Assembly: GCA_021779635.1 (NCBI GenBank)
Contig: JAJYAH010000063.1
Location: 1-16,066, forward strand
From: Pseudomonadota bacterium
GTDB taxonomy: Bacteria > Pseudomonadota > Alphaproteobacteria > Rhizobiales > Xanthobacteraceae
Length of the DNA stretch: 16,066 nucleotides
Direction: 5' to 3'
The notes beneath the pieces are model-generated. The model saw only the letters and a list, made by a program, of their open reading frames with translations, was not told where the DNA came from and made no database searches. Below are positions 1 to 6,377 of this stretch, in pieces. The first letter of the stretch is position 1. Every line of letters begins with the position of its first letter. Position numbers and translations under genes: made by a program.

Positions 1-66
1 ATCGACGACGTCAATCGTCACCCCGTCATCCACACATGGTCCTACAAGCTCGCCGAGGCCGCCTGA
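1..66 (+). CDS. 3' end of an unidentified gene (partial)
   Basis: The window opens inside an open frame that reads 21 codons (IDDVNRHPVIHTWSYKLAEAA) and stops at TGA 64-66. It is in frame from base 1 and has coding-like composition, so it is probably the C-terminus of a gene starting left of the window. The tail is too short to assign to a family. It points toward the LysR fragment, whose stop is only about 27 bases away, so the two would be convergent. Confidence 0.4.
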   Translation: MDDVNRHPVIHTWSYKLAEAA

Positions 67-93
67 TATGATTCGAACCACGAAAACGCTGAC

Positions 94-485
94 CTAGCCG
101 GCGGCACCCGTTCCCACGGACGCGAGCAATGACCGCAGCGCGTCGTCGCGCAGCTCCGGTCGCCACTTCAATCCGATGGAGCGGGTCGTCTTGAGATCGC
201 GAATCGTACGAACCACGACGTCGTTCGTCGCCAGGCTCTTCGGCGCGACCGCAAGACCGACCAAGGACGCCACCAGCTTCAGCGCCATCTCGTCGCGATC
301 GATGCGAGCGACAATCTTCGGTCTGACGTGATCGGGCCACAAGCGTCCGCGCGGCATTTCGCAACTTCCGCGCAGAACGATCGGCTCGCCGTCCAGGTCT
401 GCGAGCGAAATGCTTGATTTGCCTTCCCGGCAGAAACGGTGCTTCGGCGACACCAGCGCGACAAACGGCTCGCGCCATAGAACCC
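94..485 (-). pseudogene. LysR-family regulator, C-terminal fragment only
   Basis: About 130 residues read from the junction near 485 down to TAG at 94-96. They resemble the second half of a LysR substrate-binding domain: REPFVALVSPKHRF (the strand that follows the 'P-hvhv-p-xHPLA' pattern), LADLDGEPIVLRG, and the late LVGLAVAPKSLA strand before the final helix. LysR proteins are normally about 300 aa; the N-terminal winged helix-turn-helix and first half of the effector domain are missing. The open frame runs on to 765, but beyond about 485 it is only the reverse of an enoyl-CoA hydratase fragment, so that extension is not real. Without the DNA-binding domain it should not act as a regulator. 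The family call is moderately sure. Confidence 0.65.
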
Positions 486-846
486 GTGCGGAGGCGGAAC
501 GCAACAGCTGCCGCGCTTCATCGGAAAATCGAAAGCGATGGAGATGTGTCTCTCGGGTCGTATCATGGATGCGGCCGAGGCGGAACGCTCGGGCCTGGTC
601 AGCCGGATCATTCCCGACAATGAACTGGTCGACGAAGCGATACGCACCGCAGCCAGGATTGCGAGCCTGTCGCAGCCAGTCGTGATGATGATCAAGGAAT
701 GCGTCGATCGCGCCTATGAGACGCCGCTCGCTGAGGGGTTGCGCTATGAGCGACGAAGTCTTCATGCCGCATTCGCCTTGAGCGACCGGAAAGAAGGCAT
801 GCGTGCATTCGTCGAGAAGCGGGATCCGGCCTACAGAAATTGCTGA
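484..846 (+). pseudogene. Enoyl-CoA hydratase (crotonase), C-terminal fragment
   Basis: The frame opens just after a TAG at 478-480 and quickly becomes crotonase-like: GGGTQQLPRFIGKSKAMEM, where family members read GxGGTQRLxRxVGKxKAMEM. It continues through CLSGRIMDAAEAERSGLVSR and the C-terminal helices (QPVVMMIKECVDRAYE, HAAFALSDRKEGMRAFVEKR) to TGA 844-846. About 120 of a usual 255-260 residues remain. The N-terminal half, including the first oxyanion-hole segment and both catalytic glutamates, is absent. An internal ATG at 538 is not a credible start because homology begins earlier. It shares its breakpoint with the LysR fragment on the other strand. Family assignment is firm; function is almost certainly lost. 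Confidence 0.8.
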
Positions 847-928
847 TCAGATTCAAAATGACAGACGCTCCGGCCATTCGGGTGTTGAGCGCCCTTGCAC
901 AGACATTTTGCTTCCCGTTTGACCCGTA

Positions 929-1528
929 TTATCTGGAATCATCAGGGCTGCGGGCGAGAGCGTTTTCCAGCATTTTCGCCAGTTCTTCCGCCGCCGTTTC
1001 GATCGGTGCGCCGCTTCGTTCGACGCGGGCCTGGATGAGAGCTCCTTGTAGCGCCGCAACGCACAAGATGGCGAGACGTCCGGTACTAGCCGGTGAAAAT
1101 CCGTCGCTCGTCAGCTTTCGTTTGAGGACGTCAATCCGGGCGGCATAGGCTTTCCGGCCGGACTCGGCTACCCCTCGATCCCTCGGCGCAAGTTCCAGCA
1201 GAACAGTTGTTATCGGACAACCGTCCCTAAATCCGGACTTCCGCAACCATCCGGATAGAAGCCGCGCGTGGGCTCGCAGCAGGTCCGCTGTCGATCGCGT
1301 TTCGGTTGCGAGCGCCGTCATCGTCTCAGCCACGCGCCTGCCCGCTTCCTCAACCGCGGCGACCGCTATCGAGGCTTTTCCGGCCGGAAAGTAATGATAA
1401 AGCGATCCCTTGGGGGCTCCACTGGTATCGACGATGTCATTCAGGCCGGTGCCTGCATAGCCTTGCCGTCGAAACAAAGTCACCGCGGCGTCCACGATCG
1501 GCTTTCGATGCTTGGGAACGGCGGGCAT
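929..1528 (-). CDS. TetR/AcrR-family repressor, LmrA/YxaF type
   Basis: A 199-aa protein of normal TetR length. The N-terminal helix-turn-helix covers about residues 27-46 (GTGLNDIVDTSGAPKGSLYH, then YFPAGK), the TetR recognition-helix pattern. The ligand-binding half contains GCPITTVLLELA, typical of the LmrA/YxaF-like C-terminal domain. ATG is at 1526-1528, preceded on the minus strand by GGGGAGGA four bases upstream; TAA is at 929-931. The gene is divergent from the crotonase gene starting at 1621, with 92 bases between. A site at 1558-1575 matches the recalled LmrA/YxaF operator closely, so autoregulation and repression of the neighbour are likely. The ligand is unknown; a hydrophobic or acyl compound would fit the neighbour, but that is inference. 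Confidence 0.9.
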   Translation of the reverse strand: MPAVPKHRKPIVDAAVTLFRRQGYAGTGLNDIVDTSGAPKGSLYHYFPAGKASIAVAAVEEAGRRVAETMTALATETRSTADLLRAHARLLSGWLRKSGFRDGCPITTVLLELAPRDRGVAESGRKAYAARIDVLKRKLTSDGFSPASTGRLAILCVAALQGALIQARVERSGAPIETAAEELAKMLENALARSPDDSR

Positions 1529-1543
1529 GACGTCCTCCCCTGA

Positions 1544-1560
1544 AGATTTCGCAGAAATCT
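1544..1560. promoter_or_regulatory. 17-bp palindrome in the divergent promoter region
   Basis: AGATTTC-GCA-GAAATCT is a perfect inverted repeat with 7-base arms and a 3-base spacer. It lies 16 bases upstream of the TetR start and is directly adjacent to the LmrA-box-like site. It could be a second operator. No experimental consensus is known to me for this particular palindrome. Confidence 0.4.
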
Positions 1561-1575
1561 ATATTGAGTGGTCTA
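1558..1575 (+). promoter_or_regulatory. Candidate LmrA/YxaF-type operator
   Basis: TCTATATTGAGTGGTCTA agrees at 14 of 17 informative positions with the Bacillus subtilis LmrA/YxaF box as I recall it (AWTATATAGANYGGTCTA). The highly conserved GGTCTA end is intact. It lies between a TetR protein with an LmrA/YxaF-like C-terminal domain and the divergent crotonase gene, where such an operator is expected. The site overlaps the TTG at 1564 that would begin the longest crotonase reading frame, which supports the downstream ATG as the real start. Confidence 0.55.
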
Positions 1576-1620
1576 CATCAGGCCGTCAACGTCGCGCTGA
1601 AACCACGCATGGAGCGCAAA

Positions 1621-2370
1621 ATGTCAGACCGTATTGCCTACCGTCTTGCCGAGGGCGTCGCCACGATCACGATGGACGACGGCAAGGTGAACGTTATGTC
1701 GATAGCTATGCTGCAAGACCTCGGCGCGGCATTCCGGCAGGCGGAAAAAGATCAGGCCATCGTCGTACTGCGCTCCGGACGTAAGGATATCTTTTCTGCG
1801 GGTTTCGACCTCAAGGTTTTTGCCGCCAATGATGTTGAGCGCAGTCTCGAAATGGTAAGGGCCGGCGCAGAGCTTGCCTTGCACCTGATGTCGCATCCCT
1901 TCCCCACGATCGGAATAATGCAAGGCCACGCATTTCCGATGGGGACGTTTCTCCTGCTGGCGTGCGATATGCGCATTGGTGCGAAAGGAAAGCACCGCAT
2001 GGGCCTCAACGAAGTCGCGATTGGCATCTCGCCGCCCGGATTTGCCATCGAGCTCGCGCGCAGCCGCGTTCACCCGGCCTGGCTCAGCCGAACCGTCACA
2101 TTGGGAGAAATGTTCGAGCCGGATGATGCGATCGTCGCTGGATTTCTGGACCGGGTGGTCCCTGCAACCGAACTTGAACATACGATCGATGACGCCGTGT
2201 CAGCGCTACGCCGTCTCGACGCGCCCTCACACGCCTTGGCGAAGCAGCGGCTCCGTCTTCCGACCATCGTCGCGATGCGCGAAGCGATCACCCAGGAACT
2301 AACGCTGGCCGCGTATCGGTCCAGTTCCGCTGCGCGGACCGCCGTGGCTCTTCCAGCCGCAAGAACCTAG
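1621..2370 (+). CDS. Crotonase-family protein (enoyl-CoA hydratase/isomerase-like)
   Basis: A 249-aa protein resembling the enoyl-CoA hydratase subgroup I recall as PRK06213. It has the N-terminal VATITMDDGKVNVMS segment, the first oxyanion-hole loop FSAGFDLKVF (about 58-67), a second loop GHAFPMGTFLLLACD (102-116), and LNEVAIG (129-135) carrying Glu131, equivalent to the second catalytic Glu of hydratases. The first catalytic Glu (rat Glu144) aligns with Phe110 and the usual GGG run is PMG, so ordinary hydration is doubtful; isomerase, hydrolase or another acyl-CoA reaction is possible. ATG 1621 is preferred because GGAG at 1611-1614 sits six bases upstream and homology starts there. A longer frame from TTG 1564 overlaps the operator. 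It is probably repressed by the divergent TetR protein. Confidence 0.85.
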   Translation: MSDRIAYRLAEGVATITMDDGKVNVMSIAMLQDLGAAFRQAEKDQAIVVLRSGRKDIFSAGFDLKVFAANDVERSLEMVRAGAELALHLMSHPFPTIGIMQGHAFPMGTFLLLACDMRIGAKGKHRMGLNEVAIGISPPGFAIELARSRVHPAWLSRTVTLGEMFEPDDAIVAGFLDRVVPATELEHTIDDAVSALRRLDAPSHALAKQRLRLPTIVAMREAITQELTLAAYRSSSAARTAVALPAART

Positions 2371-2427
2371 CGAAGCGGTGTTCGGCGGATCTGCGGCCAG
2401 AGCGATCAAGGCCAAATCGACCTCAGG

Positions 2428-2820
2428 CTATACCGCCGCTTTTGATTGCACGGGTCCGGTGCGGCTGTCGCCAGTGAGGACTTCTTCACCACTTTGTTCG
2501 TCCTTCGGCAATGGATGCCCTGGCAGATAAAAGGCGTTAGCCAACAACGTCGGAATCACCGCGCTGCCGACCACGCAGGCTACAAGTACCGAGTATTGCC
2601 GCTGGTCGATGATCTGGCGGGAGAGACCAAATAGCGCGGAAATCGTGCCAAAGGTCAGGCCTGTGGACATCAGCAAGGTCGTGTACATCGCTTCGCCTTG
2701 AGGCGACTTGTAAAGGCGCGTCACCGGATAGACGCCGACGAACTTGGTGAGCATCTTGGCGCTGAGCAAGACGAAGAACGCGAGCGGTGCTGCGCTGAGT
2801 TTAATTGGTTTGGCCTTCAT
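2428..2820 (-). pseudogene. Cation/proton antiporter (CPA2/KefB-like), C-terminal fragment
   Basis: About 130 residues from ATG 2818-2820 to TAG 2428-2430. The part from LAFFVLLSAKMLTKFVGVYP through SPQGEAMYTTLLMSTGLTFG, SALFGLSRQIIDQRQYSVL and GSAVIPTLLANAFYLP matches the last transmembrane helices of Na+/H+ exchanger-type antiporters. Full proteins have about 400 aa and 12 helices; only about three remain, followed by a hydrophilic tail with no recognised domain. No Shine-Dalgarno precedes the ATG, and the missing 5' part is not found upstream on this strand, where an unrelated gene starts at 2880. It is most likely the relic of a truncated gene. Confidence 0.65.
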
Positions 2821-2879
2821 CGGCAAACAGTGGTAGATTGCAGAAGCTAAGGGACAAGGAGATTTGAAGGAGGTTCGCG

Positions 2880-3179
2880 ATGAAATCGCACCGGCTTCCT
2901 TTCGAAAATCGATGGACCAACGGCGAGCACGCGCGGGAGTGGAATTGCGAGCTTGACCGGTTGGGGCTGACGAATGTGCGGGCGATGTTCGCCGATCACG
3001 AAACCCATCATCCAGGCAGGCGCGCTGTCATATTTGGTATTCCGGCTGGTTTCGTTCGGGACTGGCTTGCATTCCACGACGGGCGCGCTGCGCGTCAGCA
3101 GCTTCTTTGGAGAGCGACTGTTATTGCGCTGGCCCTCGTTGCTGCAGCCGCCGCCGTGCTGGGCTTGCTGCGTCTGTGA
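2880..3179 (+). CDS. Small membrane-anchored protein, function unknown
   Basis: A 99-aa protein preceded by a very good ribosome binding site, AAGGAGG at 2867-2873, six bases before the ATG. Residues 1-75 are soluble and rich in charged and aromatic residues (RLPFENRWTNGEHAREWNCE, FVRDWLAFHDGRAARQQ). Residues about 78-98 form one hydrophobic helix (ATVIALALVAAAAAVLGLLRL) ending at the C-terminus, which suggests a tail-anchored inner-membrane protein. I recognise no family. The arrangement 'WLA...R...TM' recalls short uncharacterised rhizobial membrane proteins, but that is only an impression. The strong SD and TM pattern favour a real gene although its neighbours are relics. Confidence 0.55.
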   Translation: MKSHRLPFENRWTNGEHAREWNCELDRLGLTNVRAMFADHETHHPGRRAVIFGIPAGFVRDWLAFHDGRAARQQLLWRATVIALALVAAAAAVLGLLRL

Positions 3180-3310
3180 CAGCGGAGAACTGAAGGCTCC
3201 GACAGGGTCTTCACATGAAGCGTTTTCGGCTGCCCTCCGCGGCGGGTTATGGGGTGGAGTTCACCGGAGACAGAGTTCCGCGGCGATCGTTCTTGCGCCG
3301 AAACCTCGCT

Positions 3311-3349
3311 AGAGCGAGATGGCTTTTCGTCGAATCGCCATCTCGCTCT
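3311..3349. repeat. Palindrome with 13-bp arms (possible terminator)
   Basis: AGAGCGAGATGGC (3311-3323) and GCCATCTCGCTCT (3337-3349) are perfect inverted arms around a 13-base loop that itself contains TTCG/CGAA. It sits downstream of both the small membrane protein (plus) and glnE (minus). A stem-loop here could end or protect both transcripts, but no clear T-run follows on either strand. Confidence 0.6.
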
Positions 3350-3361
3350 GTCTTCTTGTTC

Positions 3362-3411
3362 GAGCATGATCTTTTTCGGAAAACCGGTACCCACTTTTCC
3401 GGATCATGCTC
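3362..3411. repeat. Rhizobial-type 50-bp palindromic repeat element
   Basis: The outer arms GAGCATGATC (3362-3371) and GATCATGCTC (3402-3411) enclose nested arms CGGAAAA (3377-3383) and TTTTCCG (3395-3401). Sequences of this form (GAGCATGATC...CGGAAAA...CCGG...) are dispersed intergenic repeats in many Bradyrhizobium and related genomes, as I recall. The last base overlaps the glnE stop codon (3411-3413), so the repeat lies immediately after glnE and may form the 3' stem-loop of its mRNA. It is the only copy I saw in the window. Confidence 0.7.
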
Positions 3412-6377
3412 TAGCGCCCGTTGCCGAGCATTGCCTGGAACACCCGGCGCACCTCGGTCTGGGTTTCCCGCACCCTTGCCTCGAGCGACGAAAAATCCGG
3501 CGCGTCGCCTGCCCGCGCCAGCACGCGCAGGAGATCTTCTCCAGCGGTTTCCGGGTTGAATTTCTCACTGACACAGAGCCGCAGAATTTGCGTGAGGTCA
3601 TGATAGAGGCGCGTTGCCGAACGCAGGATTTCCGCGGCCGATTGCGGCAGCACGCCTAGCCGCGCGGCGTTGTCGAGCACATGCAGCGTATTGACGTCGA
3701 GAATGTCCGGCCTGTCGGCGGCGTGAACGAGCTGGAGGTATTGCGCGATGAAATCGATATCGACGATGCCGCCGGCGGCATATTTCAGGTCCCAGACATC
3801 GTCCTCGCCCCTCTCCAGCGCCACCGCGCGGCGCATATCGGCGACGTCGGTGGCGACGCCGGCGGCGTCGCGCGGCCGCGTCAGCACCTCGCGAATGATG
3901 GTTTCGATCCTGGCGCGAAATTCAGGCGACGACGAAATCACCCGGGCGCGGGTCAGCGCCATGTGCTCCCAGGTCCAGGCCTCCCGGTCCTGGTATTCGG
4001 CGAACGAGTCGAGGCGCGAGGCCACCGGGCCCGCCCGGCCGGACGGACGCAGCCGCATGTCCACCTCATACAGCACGCCGTAATTGGTCCGCGTCGTGAA
4101 TGCGCTGATCAGCCGCTGGGTGAAGCGGGCGAAATAATGCGCGCCGTGCAGCGATCGCGCCCCGTCGGAGTCCGGCTGCTCGTGATCGAAATCATAAAGC
4201 AGGATCAGGTCGAGATCGGACGAGGCCGTCATCTCCCGGCTGCCGAGCCGGCCCATCGCGAGGATCGCGGTTTGCTGGCCCTTGATCCGGCCATGCTGGG
4301 CCGCGAACCGGTCGGTCACGAGACCATGCACGGTATCGACAATGCCCTCGGCAACGTCGGCAAACGCGTCGCTGGCATGTTGGGCGGAGACCGTGCCGGA
4401 CAGGATTCGCGTGCCGATCAGGAACAGGCTTTCCTGGCCGAACAATCGCAACCGGTCGAGGAATTCCTCATAGGAATTGGCATCCCTCAGGGTCGCGGCG
4501 AGACGCGCCGACAATTCGCGCTGGTCCGGCATCGCGCCGAAGAAGCGCGGATCGATCAATCCGTCCATGATCTGCGGCTGCCGCGCCAGCATGTCGCCGA
4601 GCCGGGGTGCTGCGCCGAGAATGAGCGCCGCCAGCGCGACGAGGTCGCGGTTCTGGCTGAGCAGCGAGATCAGCCGCCCGCCCCGCTGCAGCGCATGCAG
4701 GAAGCGGTCGAACGCGGTCACGGCATTGTCGGGCTCCTCGGCGTCGGCGAGGCCCTCAATCAGCGCCGGAACGAACTCGACAAAGGCGTTCCGCGTCGAT
4801 TCCATCCTGAATACGCGGAGGTCGCCGATTATCCATTGCTGCACGGTCCTGGCCACCATGATCGGCTTCTTGAAACCGAGCGCGGCGAGATGTTCGATCA
4901 ATCGCGGATCGTCCGGACCGGCGCTGTAATCGGCGGCCGGCAATTTCACGGTGCCGGTCGGATCGCCTTCGAACAGCTTGCTGTAATGGCCCTGGACGAT
5001 GTTGAGGTGGCCGAGCAGATCACGGGCGAATGCGGCGCGGTCCTGATAGCCGAAAAAGCGAGCGAAGCGTTCCACCGCCTCGACATCGTCGGGCAGCGTG
5101 TGGGTCTGCTCGTCAGCGACCATCTGCAGCCGGTGCTCGACCCGGCGCAGAAACTCATAGGCCGCCGACATCTGGTCGCGCGCCTCGAAGGTGATCCAGT
5201 TGCTGGACGCCAGCACCTGCAACGCTTCCAGCGTCGGCCGAACCCGCAATTCGGGATGGCGGCCGCCGGCGATCAGCTGCTGGGTCTGCGCGAAAAATTC
5301 GATTTCGCGGATGCCGCCGCGCCCGATCTTGACATTGTGGCCCTCGACCGCGATCTCGCTCTGTCCGCGAAACGCCTGCATCTGCCGTTTCATGTCGTGC
5401 ACGTCGGCAAGCGCTGCGAAATCCAGATGCTTGCGCCAGACGAACGGCGCGATCTCGGCGACCAGCGCCGCACCGGCCTTGCGGTCGCCGGCGCAGGGCC
5501 GCGCCTTGATCATGGCTGCGCGCTCCCAGGTCCGGCCTTCCCGCTCGTAATAATAGAGCGCCGAGGCGATCGAGATCGCCACCGGCGTCGAGGCCGGATC
5601 GGGCCGCAGCCGCAGGTCGACGCGGAACACGTAACCATCGCCGTTGCGCTGCTGCAGCAGCCGCGACAGCCCCTGCGTGACGCGCACGAAGAACGGCTGC
5701 GGCTCGATATCCGGCGCTAGCGTCGGCGCGGCCGAATCGAAGAACACGATCAGGTCGATGTCGCTGGAATAATTCAGCTCACCGGCGCCCATCTTGCCCA
5801 TCGCGAGCACGACGAGGCCGCTATCGTCCTCGGGCGCATCGCGATTGGACGGCGACAGCCGGCCGCGCTCGGCTTCCTGCCGCAACAGATACCGCAGCGC
5901 CGATTGCACCGAGGCAACCGCAAGGTCGGTCAGGGCCGCGGTGACGTGCATCACCGGCCAGGCGCCGCCGATGTCGCATAGCGCAATCAGCAAGGCTGCT
6001 TCCGATTTCATGCGGCGAAGCAGTTGCATCGCTTCGGCTTCACTGGATGCCGCAACGACCTCGCGGCAAGTGGCTTCGATCAATCGCGACAGATGCTTCT
6101 CGGGCTCGCATTCGAGCAGCCGGATCATGCGCCTGCCATCGGCGCGAACGAGATCGAACAGATAGGGAGAGGCCTCGGCGATGCCAAGAAGAATGGTTCC
6201 GGCGCGCGGAAATTGCGCCACGAGATCGCTGATCGCAGCCCTTTGCACCGGCTCCAGATCGGCGAGCCAATCAGCCAGATGTTGCTCGGCCTTGTCAGGG
6301 ACGGACACATGCGGTCCGTCCACGAATCGCGCGGCCAGACAATGTCGGTCCGCGTCGCCCTTCGCGGATGAGATCAT
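3411..6377 (-). CDS. glnE: Bifunctional glutamine synthetase adenylyltransferase/adenylyl-removing enzyme GlnE
   Basis: GlnE attaches AMP to a tyrosine of glutamine synthetase and removes it again, tuning ammonia assimilation in response to glutamine and PII; it is cytosolic. This 988-aa protein (E. coli about 946 aa) has the duplicated nucleotidyltransferase plan. An N-terminal adenylyl-removing half carries MGKMGAGELNYSSDIDL (Asp206 and Asp208). A C-terminal adenylyl-transfer half carries MGRLGSREMTASSDLDL (Asp721 and Asp723). Each is the G-S-x(n)-D-x-D metal-binding pattern. IGRGGIREIEF near 351-361 is another conserved GlnE segment. The ATG at 6375-6377 overlaps the kinase stop (ATGA), implying translational coupling; TAG is at 3411-3413. 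No frameshift or missing catalytic residue was noticed. Confidence 0.97.
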   Translation of the reverse strand: MISSAKGDADRHCLAARFVDGPHVSVPDKAEQHLADWLADLEPVQRAAISDLVAQFPRAGTILLGIAEASPYLFDLVRADGRRMIRLLECEPEKHLSRLIEATCREVVAASSEAEAMQLLRRMKSEAALLIALCDIGGAWPVMHVTAALTDLAVASVQSALRYLLRQEAERGRLSPSNRDAPEDDSGLVVLAMGKMGAGELNYSSDIDLIVFFDSAAPTLAPDIEPQPFFVRVTQGLSRLLQQRNGDGYVFRVDLRLRPDPASTPVAISIASALYYYEREGRTWERAAMIKARPCAGDRKAGAALVAEIAPFVWRKHLDFAALADVHDMKRQMQAFRGQSEIAVEGHNVKIGRGGIREIEFFAQTQQLIAGGRHPELRVRPTLEALQVLASSNWITFEARDQMSAAYEFLRRVEHRLQMVADEQTHTLPDDVEAVERFARFFGYQDRAAFARDLLGHLNIVQGHYSKLFEGDPTGTVKLPAADYSAGPDDPRLIEHLAALGFKKPIMVARTVQQWIIGDLRVFRMESTRNAFVEFVPALIEGLADAEEPDNAVTAFDRFLHALQRGGRLISLLSQNRDLVALAALILGAAPRLGDMLARQPQIMDGLIDPRFFGAMPDQRELSARLAATLRDANSYEEFLDRLRLFGQESLFLIGTRILSGTVSAQHASDAFADVAEGIVDTVHGLVTDRFAAQHGRIKGQQTAILAMGRLGSREMTASSDLDLILLYDFDHEQPDSDGARSLHGAHYFARFTQRLISAFTTRTNYGVLYEVDMRLRPSGRAGPVASRLDSFAEYQDREAWTWEHMALTRARVISSSPEFRARIETIIREVLTRPRDAAGVATDVADMRRAVALERGEDDVWDLKYAAGGIVDIDFIAQYLQLVHAADRPDILDVNTLHVLDNAARLGVLPQSAAEILRSATRLYHDLTQILRLCVSEKFNPETAGEDLLRVLARAGDAPDFSSLEARVRETQTEVRRVFQAMLGNGR

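Noticed and set aside
485..765. N-terminal extension of the LysR frame
   Set aside because: These codons are the reverse complement of the enoyl-CoA hydratase fragment and show no helix-turn-helix.
1564..1620. Earlier TTG start for the crotonase gene
   Set aside because: It overlaps the putative operator, lacks family similarity, and a well-spaced GGAG precedes ATG 1621.
3681..5720. A 679-codon open frame on the plus strand
   Set aside because: It lies wholly antisense to glnE, whose family match is certain. Long antisense frames are common in high-GC genes because stop codons are rare there; its translation is His/Arg/Gly-rich with no domain pattern.
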